DNA of 64,000 nucleotides from Tricholoma matsutake (Eukaryota; Basidiomycota; Agaricomycetes; Agaricales; Tricholomataceae), in the NCBI GenBank assembly GCA_026075535.2, contig AP026539.1:2728001-2792000 (forward strand), written 5' to 3'. The translations under genes were made by a program, and so were the position numbers. Below, piece by piece: positions 54,132 through 63,799 of this stretch; positions within the stretch are counted from its first letter, which is position 1; each line of letters opens with the position of its first letter. The notes below the pieces were generated by a model that saw only the letters and a program-made list of their open reading frames with translations, searched no databases and was not told the DNA's origin.

Positions 54132-54267
54132 TTAGTAAGGGTACAGGGGTTTGCAAAGGTATGAACTTCCAAACCCCTACCCTTACCCTTCATACCCTTA
54201 ACCCCAAAACACAAGGGTATAGGCAGGGCCCTGGCCCTGGCCCTGCCTGCCTTGCCTTAAAACAGAT

Positions 54268-55590
54268 ACATCTGCATATTTGGTGTCTTCATAAAGGCAA
54301 ACATGCAGTCCACAATGCTGGCACTTGCCCTTCTCAACAATCAAAGATTGCTTCATCATGGCCACCTTCTGTTAGTTCACAACTCAAACAGAAAATAATA
54401 CAGATGTTCCAACATGAAACCTCTTCAGAGATGTTGCGAGAAAGTACTTGTGCAGCATGCACTGAATCCTGTTTGGTATTTGATTGTGAATGGGTGAAGT
54501 TGTCAGATATAGATGTGATGCCTTTGTGACAACCTGATTGGGCATTGCAGCATTTGTCTGCCAAAAATGAGGATGATATGGAAAGTGATTGTTATCCATG
54601 GTTTCATCCTCACACTATTTCTCCTATTATGCCATTTGTTTTCAGTCCTTTGGCAGATATTGTTGTGGATGTGGAAGGTGTACATGTTTATGCAAGTCAA
54701 TCAGGTTGGTCAACCTATGAAATAAACCTTTGTTTGTCTTGTTGGACATGTCTTCATCGTCATAAACTTCCTCCCTTAGCTCTTGCCAATCATATGTTAT
54801 TGGGAAAAGTTCCTTTTGAGTTGAAGGATTTAACAATTGTGGAAGATTGTATGATTGCCTTATGTTGGGCCAAGTGTTGGATTATACAATTGAGAGAAAA
54901 AGACACTGACCTTAGCTTTCCTCAATATCAGTGAGCACTTCATGGAAATATCATCATTTACCCTCAACAGCCCAAAATAGTTGCAAGATCTCTGCCTCCC
55001 TCTATTGATGACATTATAGCTCCCATTTGTGTTCTGTTTGTTGGATCCTCACCTCCATCTGCTGAATGGCTACATATGAAAGCAAAGCCTCTTGCGGTGC
55101 GTGCAGACAAAGTGTGTAAAGCTTTAGTTTGGTTGAAAGCTCATAATCCTCTCTATGCTGACATTGAAATTAATCATGATGTGTTGAATCAGTTGCCTGC
55201 CAAAGATATGCTACCTTTTTATATTGAACATGTCCACCCTCCCAAGGATGGAGATGCTCTTACCTCCCATTATGATATGGCACCTGCTCCTACAGAAAGT
55301 AACATGGATGTTAACTGATTATTACCAATGTTGATGGGCACACTTCTTCAAATGAGTTATGAGCTGCTGCTTTGAGACACATTGAGATAAAAAGTGGTGG
55401 TTTCATGTCTATTCTGCATGATCCCAAACCTGAGAATGAATTTGTCAATACTAAATTGTTTCCCAAGATATATCCCTCTCTTTTTCCCTATGGTCTGGAT
55501 GGGTTTATACATCCTTGTCGAAGAGAAAAGCTATCAATAAAAAGACATGTTAAACATCTTCTGAATCTTGCTGACTGATGATTTCAAGAG
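54268..55590 (+). pseudogene. Helitron polyprotein, DUF6570-like region
   Basis: ESTCAACTESCLVFDCEWVK, PFVFSPLADIVVDVEGVHVY, YEINLCLSCWTCLHRHKLPP, LALANHMLLGKVPFELKDLT and VEDCMIALCWAKCWIIQLRE match the DUF6570 domain that precedes Rep in fungal Helitrons (LANGLWLGEVP-, LTLVEKMLIARVRHNRCLV-like). Next are IYPQQPKIVARSLPPSIDDI, VRADKVCKALVWLKAHNPLY, and ENEFVNTKLFPKIYPSLFPY with GLDGF. TGA codons near 54528, 54932, 55316 and 55373 interrupt an otherwise long frame. Confidence 0.78.
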
Positions 55591-56830
55591 CACCCCAGAA
55601 TTCTGTTTATGGCATTTAATGTGCTGCAAAGGCAAACACTTCTGCATACAAGCTTAAAAATGAACCAAAAGGCCTTTTCTTCTTCTGCAAACACATTTGC
55701 CCCCTTATCTCCCAATGTGATTTACCATGTCCTTGAGAGGGTGATTTGAGGTGTAATCAGCATATGATGATGAGGAGCAACAGGCTTTGTGCCTGATGCA
55801 GGAAGTGAGAGTTATTAGCAAATATGTTCCTGGATCTTCAGCAGCACATATCAAAATGCATAATGAAATTTGAGCACTTACCACTCAATTTGGAAGCCCC
55901 ACATTTTTTATCACTATCAATCCTGCTGATGTTTATAACCCATTGTTCAAATTCCTAGTGGGAAGTGATATTGACATTGATCATTTAAGTACCTATGTAC
56001 TGGGATCAAGCATTGCTGGTCACCTGAAATCCTGTGATTGCTGCAAAATTCTTTAACATTTATATGAAAGCATTCATTAAGACACTGTGAGGCTATGATG
56101 CAACAGGTGTGAATTTGGAAGGTGGTGCACTTGGTTTAGTTAAAAGCTACTATGGATGTGTTGAAGCTCAAGGTAGAGGCATGTTGCACTGTCATATGTT
56201 GCTTTGGATTGAAGGTGGATTAAACCCAGACAAAATCAAGGAACATGTTTTGACAGACAATAGTTTTAAAGAAAGCCTGTTGGAATATTTAGATAGCACA
56301 ATTTTGACCTGTGTGCCCAACAACCCAGATCCCTTGGTAACCATTCATTCTTCATTATATGATCCATGTTCCATTTGAGACATCAATAAAGGTATGAACA
56401 CAAGCCCAACTTTTGTTGAATATCAAAAAGATCTGCATCATTTAGTGGAACACTGTCAATGCCATAGCCATCAAAAGACATGCTTTAAATTTTGCAAACC
56501 CACTGAAGCACAAGAATGTAGATTTGGTCTTGATAGTGAAACTTTCACTGCAGACAGTGTCGTTGATCTGGAGACAGGTGAAATTAATCTGAAATGGCTG
56601 GATGGCATGGTCAACAACTTTAATGAAACCATACTGAGTGCAATTCATTGTAATATGGACATCAAGTTCATTGGATCTGGAGCATCTGCAAAGGCAATAC
56701 TCTATCACATTACCAATTACATTTCCAAGACCCAATTGAAGGCTCATGTGGCATATGCAGTGTTTGAGCTTGCAGTACAAAAACTGGATGAATATAATCC
56801 TGTGGATGATGAACTAACTTTATGAGCAAA
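55591..56830 (+). pseudogene. Helitron Rep (HUH) domain
   Basis: After frame breaks: FFNIYMKAFI-like, NLEGGALGLVKSYYGCVEAQ, then GRGMLHCHMLLWIEGGLNPD, whose His-Cys-His is the HUH metal site used for rolling-circle nicking. KDLHHLVEHCQCHSHQKTCF and CRFGLDSETFTADSVVDLET follow. MDIKFIGSGASAKAILYHIT and NYISKTQLKAHVAYAVFELA contain the region with the expected catalytic Tyr (YITNYISK). The stops at 56376 and 56823 are TGA. Confidence 0.85.
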
Positions 56831-58140
56831 GAGAATGCTCCAAAAATGTGCCCATGCCATGATTTCACAGCAAGAGTTGTGTGGACAACAAGTTGCATTG
56901 TACCTGATGGATTGGGAAGACCACTTTACAAGCCATACATTTAATCAACTGTATTGGACCACATTTGAGGCATACATGGATGCTCAGAACCATAGCCCTG
57001 AATGCTATATGAAAGATACCAGTGGTGGCAGCTGTAACATACAGTCATCACAAGTGAGTGAAAATGACATTGTTGAACCTGGTGATGTTGATGAACATGA
57101 ACCTACCACAGATATGGAATCTCAAGGTGCACAGAATCCTGAATTAGATCATGATGAGATTGCAGTGACTATTGATGACAGAAATAAAATGACAGCTCGT
57201 CCATCTCAAGTCATTGATTATACAATGAGAGGTCCACAACTGAAAGATGTATCACTATGGGATTTTTGCACTCAGGTTGAGAAATTAAAGAAAGGTGCAC
57301 ATGCTCACTCTGCTGATGATGACAGTGACAATGTAGGGGAAAATGTGCTGGGTTCCACCACCAGAAAAAGACCGACTTGTGGATTCCTATTTGCACATGA
57401 AGAACACCAAACTCATTGTCTAAAAATAAGACAGCCTCACCTCCATCATGTTCCTGTTCTTGTAGGTTCCATACTAAGGCATGATCAAGATGTGGTGTAT
57501 CCTAAATATTGCGGACTTATGCTAATTTTATTCAAGCCTTGGTGCACTGTGGATGATTTGCAAGATTTCAAACAATTTTGGCCAGATGCATTCACAAACT
57601 TCAGGCAAAGTGAGGATTGTACCACAGATGTTGTGAAAATCTTGGATATTATGCAGTTCTTACATGAGAGCAAAGATAGCCACAATGATCATTTTTCTCA
57701 AAGGCATGTGCATAACTGTTCATATGAAGTAGCTCCAGAGGTCATGGGTGATACACGCCATGCAGCAGATGATTTCCTTAGTGACAAAATTGACAAGTCC
57801 TCCATGTTGGAACACTTGGAAGCTATTGAGAGCTGGAATTCTGAGTGAAAAGTCCATGTTAATTTGAATGCCTTAGATTGCATGATGCATGCTGAAGATG
57901 CTGGAATTTTCACTGTTAATCCACAGACCAATACCAGTGATCTTGCTATAGCTTATTGTGGTCATTCAGAACTGACTGCATCATCATCTGATCTAGAGTC
58001 TGAATGGAAATCAGTGTATGACATCCATCGAGACTGATGGAAAAAGAATGCTGCAGCTCCTACACAAACTTCTGTCACTTTGCAATCCAAATTTCAATCA
58101 TTGTTGGCTGTTAATGATGGTACAAAATTTTGAGCAGCAA
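56831..58140 (+). pseudogene. Helitron polyprotein, linker between Rep and helicase
   Basis: The longest clean frame of the element (337 codons from 56835): MLQKCAHAMISQQELCGQQV, ALYLMDWEDHFTSHTFNQLY, an acidic segment, RPSQVIDYTMRGPQLKDVSL, KRPTCGFLFAHEEHQTHCLK and PKYCGLMLILFKPWCTVDDL, all typical of Helitrons between Rep and helicase, ending at a TGA near 57846. That such a stretch remains open suggests modest age. Confidence 0.82.
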
Positions 58141-59068
58141 TGGAAAATGTACACCCTGTTATTCTTCAGCCAACAGTTCACCTTCAATCTTGGAATCCCT
58201 CTTTAATATCAGCAATGAATCCTGAAGATATTGCATATAAGTGGAATCTTAATAAAGAACAACTTCAGGTGTTTCACATCATGGTAGATCACAGTGAACA
58301 ATGTGTAATTGAGCCTCTGTTCATGTTCATTTCTGGACTGGCAGGCACTAGTAAAACTAGAGTAATCAATGCAGTAAAGGAAGTGTTTCAACAATGAGAT
58401 CAGACCCAATGTTTTTGTCTTGCTTCTTACATGGGGATTTCAGCATGGCACATTTCTGGAATGATGATACATGCCGCATTAGATATGGGTGCTGAAAATT
58501 TGACAAAACCCAATAGCAAGTCTCATTGAAACCTTATGGTGATGTGGGAAAACATTATCTTTTTATTGACAAGGTATCCATGATCAGCTGCCAATTTCTG
58601 TGTACAATCAGTGAAGCACTGAGTCTTGCCAAAGGTGACAGTAGAGTGTTTGGAGGAGTCAATGTCATTTTTGCTGGGGATTTTGCTCAGCTTCCTCCCA
58701 TCAATGAAAGTCACCTATTTGGTCACATTAATACTCAACAGCAAGAATCCACCACTTACCATCAGAATGTTGTGTTCAGCAAACTCCTATGGTTAATGGT
58801 GTCTACTGTAATTATTTTGCATCAGCCACATTGTCAAATTAGAGCTAAAAATGCATGTTTTCTCCAGCTGTTATCCAGTCTATGTGAAGGATGGTGTACA
58901 GCTGAAGACTTCAATCTGCTCAACAGTTGTGTTTTAACAAATGCAAGCCAGATAGATTTCACAACATCTCCTTGGAATCATATACCAATCATCATATATG
59001 ATAATGCATCCAAGTATGTGTTGAACAACAAAGCCACTGCAGCATTTGCTCAAGAAACTGGTCAATGA
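58141..59068 (+). pseudogene. Helitron Pif1-like helicase, truncated
   Basis: LNKEQLQVFHIMVDHSEQCV is followed by Walker A ISGLAGTSKTRVINAVKEVF (Ser in place of the usual Gly before Lys). After a TGA near 58396, LASYMGISAWHISGMMIHAA, then KHYLFIDKVSMISCQFLCTI, the DExx box with Lys at the catalytic Glu position, and GVNVIFAGDFAQLPPI. NLLNSCVLTNASQIDFTTSP is next, and the frame stops at 59066. The rest of the helicase and any 3' CTRR hairpin are missing; a hAT end lies at 59133. Confidence 0.85.
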
Positions 59069-59132
59069 CTGCAGTGGTACTATTCTGAAGACAAACTTTA
59101 GAGATGTAGCATAAAAGACATGGTGTTGATCA

Positions 59133-59330
59133 TAGTGTTTGAGGGTCCAGTCCATAAGACCAGAAAAAGACTGGACCCTTAACTGAACTTAACCGCAAGA
59201 GACTGAACCGTCAGTCTCAGTCCATCCAAAATGCCTTGCAGTCCAGTTAGCAGTTGATACTTATCTAAAAGTCACAAAAACCAATCAAAGACCGGTCTCA
59301 ACTGGTCTTTCATACCCACAAGTAACTATG
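59133..59330 (+). mobile_element. hAT left end, partner not found
   Basis: TAGTGTTTGAGGGTCCAGTC at 59133 matches the family left end, followed by AGACCAGAAAAAGACTGG and ACCGGTCTCAACTGG subterminal motifs. The preceding 8 bp are GTTGATCA. No matching right end with that duplication was found up to 64000, so the element is truncated or extends beyond the window. It cuts the Helitron helicase. Confidence 0.6.
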
Positions 59331-59584
59331 TATTTGTGTACCTAAATGCTAAAATTACTTATACATATATTGACAAGAGGGGGGATGCCCCAAGAATAAG
59401 TGGAGGGCAGGGGGCATCTGGGTTTATGTATCTTTAAAGTCATTGTACATGTTTGTCTTAGTTGTACATGTTTGTTTACAATCAATGAACACAAATGTGT
59501 TGTTTGCATCACACATCAACACATCTGTTTATAGACATAAGTACTCACAAATACATCTCAGAATAGAACCATCAATGTCAAGCA

Positions 59585-59788
59585 AGCCCAAATGATGCTA
59601 GTTCATTGTTTGGGCTGCAGGGTATGCTTTGTTTAATTGATTTATGACTTCTGCTTACTATTTACCTTTTCAGGTTCTTGTCCTTGGGTAATGATGCCCA
59701 ACACCAACATGCCTGCTGCTGCTGTGAGCCTCTGCTCACAGGGTGGCAATGGATCCTATTCTGGACAACAATGATGACCACTGCTGAC
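59585..59788 (+). repeat. R-family copy, short
   Basis: Hairpin 59585-59617 (AGCCCAAATGATG, loop, CATTGTTTGGGCT), then CAGGGTATGCTTTG, TTACTATTTACC and TTTTCAG ending near 59674, an intron-like layout. A palindrome, TGTGAGCCTCTGCTCACAGG, lies at about 59724. It ends where the solo LTR at 59789 begins. Confidence 0.65.
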
Positions 59789-60160
59789 TGTTAGGAAACA
59801 GCCCCATTACCTAATAAAATTTGATTTGATTTTATTATGTCAAATGACACTACACTTTGATAGCTTGAGAATTTTATTTCACATGCATCAATATGTACAT
59901 GCATGTACAAGCACGTCAGTCACAACAATGTACAATATATGTAACATAGTATATAAACCTTAAATATACACCTAGGGGACCCCAGTTGTGTTCTCTTAGG
60001 TATTTCACCTACACTTGTGGTGTGAAATGCCTTTCTCAACAAACTCATCTATTAATAACTCCTCGCATCAAAACCATTGATTCCCCCATCATGTGCACCC
60101 CCTTCTTGTAGAGAGAACCTGCACGATCTTAGCTAGCAGATAGTGGGTGTCACCCTAACA
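59789..60160 (+). mobile_element. Solo LTR, same family as 2426-2806
   Basis: 372 bp from TGTTAGGAAACAGCCCCATT to CACCCTAACA, collinear with 2426-2806, including the GTATATAAACCTTAAATATA box near 59950. Flanks are CTGAC and GAAGA, so no target duplication remains. Confidence 0.88.
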
Positions 60161-61100
60161 GAAGAACACAGCTTTCCATATCAGTGTGCCTTCTCTTACT
60201 TGTGCATACGTTGATAGGTCCACTGTGTGCTCTAAGCTCTGGGAACATCTCCAGAGGCATTGACACATCAACATGCATGCTCCCAACCCCTATGAATACT
60301 CCGAAACTACTTTGAATGATCTTGAACAACTTTGAATGACTTTGAATGACTTCACAGCACTTTGAATGCCTTTGGCCGCCATACACCTATCGCACCGCCT
60401 TTCAGATACATGCAGCACACCTTGTAAGAGTTAGTGCATCGCATATTGAGCACCACTGGACACAAGGAGACAGAATGACAGGATTTTAGGATGTGATTGT
60501 GGCGCTTTGATATCTTGATGATATATTGGATCAATGGGGACAGGTACCCATGATAAATCATGACTCTATACATTTCCCTTCTCATCTTCTTTCATTTATT
60601 CTATGATTTGCAAAGATTCTCTATTGTTTTATATCTTGCCTCATGTATTCCTCATGTTTTATTTCCTTTTTAGTAGCACTTCTCCCAAACATATATAGCC
60701 TTCCTTGTACTAGCTTCTCGAAACTATCACATATTGTCTATCCTCTCTCAACACCTTTCTACATCCTTATAGTCTATCCTCAGCCATCGTCGAAAGTGTC
60801 TTTGTCTTCTATAAAGGCCTTCAAACTTCTTCGCCAATCATCACACCTCTTTGCACACTCTTCAAACATCATCACACTCTTTGCACACTCCTGAACTTCA
60901 TTGAATGTCCCTTGAATGCTATCACAGTGCTTTGTACACTCTCGATTGTTATCAAACTTCTCTTGAATGTCATTGCAACACTTTGAATACTCTCGAACCT
61001 CATCAAACTTCATTGCACACCCTCTAGAGTCATTTTCATAGCTTTGGTTTACAGTGGTGATATTTAGTACCACCTTGCAACCTTCCTCTAACTAGCATTA
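60161..61100 (-). repeat. Degenerate CTTTGAATGAC / CTTTGCACACTC repeat region
   Basis: Two clusters (60295-60370 and 60840-61020) are built of units such as CTTTGAATGACTTTGAATG and ATCACACTCTTTGCACACTC spaced about 20-45 bp. The minus-strand open frame across 60780-61073 therefore shows a repeating ECAKxxD motif. This looks like expanded simple sequence, and a protein is not claimed. Nothing else is recognised between. Confidence 0.45.
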
Positions 61101-61530
61101 TACCATTAGAGCCCTTATAGTGGGTTTTGTTTGGGTTTCCTGGTCGAGTATCATCAATGTCATTGTTTCACCATGCCACATCCAATTACTCATCCTTTCA
61201 GCATGAGCCAGAAGTACTTGTATATATGTTATCTACCTTTTCTTTTGTAAGCTGACACCAGGCCTTGCCTTACATTGCGACTGCCAGTGATTGAGAGGCA
61301 GCGCTCATCATTAGGATAGCTGCAACCAGACAACTGATTGGATCTGGTTTAGTTGTGATTTACATTACTCTATTCAGATGACTATTTTAGTTACAGGCCA
61401 AGTTCAGTATTATCCCCAAGATCCAGTACTTTACACTCCCCCCCTGAGTCCAAGCGGACTCTGCTTGGACACTAGGACTTTCTAGGACTCTGCTCGGACT
61501 TTGCTCAGACTTTTTAGAGTAGTGATGCTA
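61101..61530. other. Unclassified spacer
   Basis: No gene. Contains TATATATGTTATCTACC near 61220 and GGACTCTGCTTGGACACTAG with GGACTCTGCTCGGACTTTGC near 61460, a short GACTC-type minisatellite like 13900-14170. Confidence 0.35.
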
Positions 61531-61800
61531 GTGATGTTATATACCATTCTGACCAGATTTTTGAGCTGAGTTTAGAAATCACCTTTGTGTAGTCATGTGA
61601 CCTACCATATATGGAACATAGTGATGTTATATACCATTCTGACCAGATTCTTGAGCTGAGTTTAGAAATCACCTTTGTGTAGTCATGTGACCTACCATAT
61701 ATGGAACATAGTGATGTTATATACCATTCTCACCAGAATTTTGAGCCAAGTTTGGAAATCACCCTTGTGTAGTCGTGTGACCTACCATATATATAGTGAT
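61531..61800 (+). repeat. Tandem repeat, 90 bp, 3 copies
   Basis: GTGATGTTATATACCATTCT begins at 61531, 61621 and 61711, exactly 90 bp apart. Copies 1 and 2 are almost identical; copy 3 has more changes. The unit contains CATGTGACCTACCATATATG. No open frame. Confidence 0.93.
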
Positions 61801-62018
61801 GGCATATACTATCATTGTGTGAAATATGGCACCATCAAGGTATCCTTTCTATATTTTTCTCATTAGTATTATACACACTCTGAATGATTAACTCAAGTTT
61901 GAAAATGACTTTGTCAAGATAAATTAGGCAGATTTATGAAAGACATCTGGGATCATATTAGAGTATGTTGAGGGAGAATCTGAAGCAGAGTACTTAATGA
62001 AACCTAACTATTTACATA
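61801..62018. other. 3' flank of the KDZ-associated gene
   Basis: AT-rich, no repeat or gene. It lies just downstream of the minus-strand gene that ends at 62019. Confidence 0.4.
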
Positions 62019-62892
62019 CTAATCATCATCATCATCCTTCTCTTCATTTATGTCCTTCTGTTTCTGCTTTTCTAAAACATACCAAGCATGATAATATAAC
62101 ATGGAATGCAAAAACCAGTTGAAATTACCCAGAGTCATTCTCTTCAATATTGAGTCAAATCCACCAAGCCATGCATTGAGTTGTTCACAAGCCTATTTCA
62201 CATATTAATTATTATAGATATCAAATAAAACACAATACTGTACCTGTGTATTGAAAGCCCTTTTATAATATGATGTTCCAGCATCATCTTGTGCTACAAT
62301 AACAAGGTTGGGTGCAGATCCATCTTGAGGAGCAGGATTACACCATTTTCAACATAGCTCATCAGTTGTATGATGATTAGTGTAATGGTAGGAATCAACA
62401 ATAAAGTGAGTAGTCTTTTTCCAGATTCTATCCCAACTTCCATTTGCGACAGCAGTATGGAGTACAAGACAAGCTTTGTCAATGCAGATATGATTCCTCA
62501 GTTGGATATACACTTTCTAGAAACTCCAGAATATTTGTTGGAGACTTGGACATTGCAAACTTTGCCCATGCAATTACAATACCACATGGAGCACATATTG
62601 TTTCAATGCAGTAAGTTCAAGAAGGAGTAAAATAATGACCTCTTTCTGGCTCTGGAGCCAGCTCATCATGAGGCTGTGAATAACTTCCAGGTGCTGGATT
62701 CCAAGGCAAATTTTCTGCAGGTCTCCATAACATTCTTCTAGCACCTTTAAAGCTTTGCTGAGAATGATTCTGAACATGTTTATCCCATTCTCTTTGGTAC
62801 TGTGCACAAGCCTTTGTGTTTCCCACTTTCTGATTATCACAGTTATGCATATGGCACTTAGTTCCATATTGTTGCTCATGGAGTGCACAGAA
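62019..62892 (-). pseudogene. KDZ-associated CxC6-like protein, 5'-truncated
   Basis: From the right: FCALHEQQYGTKCHMHNCDN with QKVGNTKACAQYQREWDKH (cysteine cluster), PHDELAPEPERGHYFTPS, a TGA near 62631, TYCIETICAPCGIVIAWAKF, AMSKSPTNILEFLESVYPTE. After a small frameshift near 62490: IDKACLVLHTAVANGSWDRI, THFIVDSYHYTNHHTTDELC, APNLVIVAQDDAGTSYYKRA and FNTQ. An intron runs from GTACAG near 62242 to AATAG near 62193, then ACEQLNAWLGGFDSILKRMT and NWFLHSMLYYHAWYVLEKQK with an acidic tail and TAG. The arrangement recalls the CxC5/CxC6 proteins linked to Kyakuja-Dileera-Zisupton elements. The start is cut by the repeat beginning at 62893. Confidence 0.72.
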
Positions 62893-62896
62893 TGAA

Positions 62897-63170
62897 CAAG
62901 TACATTACACTCCTCCACCTATTCTGGTTGGATTCCAGTTGGAATGCCCATCTGATCAGAATTTCCAGAAGTCCAGGGAGTTCCATTTACATATATTTTT
63001 CTCACAATTCATAATTCCGATCAGACTGGAGGGTCAATGTTACCTCTGGAATCCCCGGAATCTACCCAGACTCATTTTTACCTGGAACAGTCAGATCAAC
63101 CAGATGCATGGCAACTAGCATAACCAGACTGCATGTGCTTTCCCAAATAAAATTTCGACGTAACAACAAG
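62897..63170 (+). repeat. Dispersed repeat shared with 18977-19255
   Basis: AGTACATTACACTCCTCCAC to AAATAAAATTTCGACG, collinear with 18977-19255. A truncated tRNA-like remnant (GAATAGAACACTCAACCTTG) follows, and then an R copy, repeating the order seen at 18977-20250. It truncates the KDZ-associated gene. Confidence 0.8.
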
Positions 63171-63229
63171 AATAGAACACTCAACCTTGGGTCTCCAAGG
63201 TGTGTCGTTACAGCCATTAACAGAATATG

Positions 63230-63790
63230 CAAACATGCATATTGCATGACATGTGACATGTGACTGCCAGCTCACAACCACCACCACTGTCGTCAATGCT
63301 GCCTCCTCCTCTCCACTCTACCACCACCACCATTCCCATGCCCACTGCCACCATCACCACCACCTTCAAATGAGCTGACTGGATGGAATGCAGGCCCAAA
63401 TGACAGCAATTGTTGTTTGGGCCATAGATAAGTTTTTTTCTTTTTTCTTTTTCTTTTTATCAATCAACTAATTGTAATTTATTGCTTTTTAGGCTATATA
63501 CTACTGGGGACGACCTGTTGCAATGAAAAATGCACAACAAAAAATGTGCAATGCATGCCCACAGCCATGCAATCCCCTCCTCCCCTTTCAAATGGGATGT
63601 GAGGCTGTCAACATGGGCTAGGTGGGTGCAGAGGGATGCCAGGAGACCCCAGAAGGGGGATACCTGCCCAGTAAGCACCCACCAACCCCCGTACATGTGC
63701 CATGTTGCACTGACACACCCAAACCCCTCCCCCCCCCCCCCCCCCCAAAAAAAAAAGACAGAAATCCAAATGGGGGACAACAGCAACAAA
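63230..63790 (+). repeat. R-family copy with hairpin and intron-like segment
   Basis: GACATGTGACTGCCAGCTCA and a CCACC-rich lead; hairpin 63392-63423 (AGGCCCAAATGACAGC then GTTGTTTGGGCC); ATAAGTTTTTTTCTT, CAACTAATTG and TGCTTTTTAG (ends near 63492); CTATATACTACTGGGGACGA; conserved GGGATGTGAGG block; C-run and A-run near 63730-63758; GACAGAAATCCAAATGGG. It is very similar to 19400-19985 and 5465-5961. Confidence 0.78.
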
Positions 63791-63799
63791 CAATGACAA

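Larger units (their letters stand above)
51844..54259. mobile_element. Outer hAT-like MITE with GGGTA arrays
   Basis: Left end TAGGGCAAGGCAGG; right end read inward TAAGGCAAGGCAGG; perfect 8-bp duplication AAACAGAT (51836-51843 and 54260-54267). Both subterminal regions are rich in ACCCTTACCC/GGGTAAGGGT units. It is inflated by the nested MITE 51997-53493 and the LTR 53717-54131. The unburdened element would be only about 0.5 kb, similar to 34934-35427. Confidence 0.9.

Noticed and set aside
34937..54250. GGGTAA/ACCCTT-type arrays considered as internal telomere sequence
   Set aside because: Units are mixed (GGGTAA, GGGTAT, GGGTAC) and lie symmetrically inside delimited MITEs with 8-bp duplications, which explains them better.
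60780..61073. Minus-strand open frame with ECAKxxD repeats
   Set aside because: The periodicity comes from degenerate CTTTGCACACTC-like repeats that continue outside the frame.
925..61800. Regular repeats (118, 158 and 90 bp) considered as CRISPR arrays
   Set aside because: They are head-to-tail tandem repeats without unique spacers, with units far longer than CRISPR repeats, in a eukaryotic setting.
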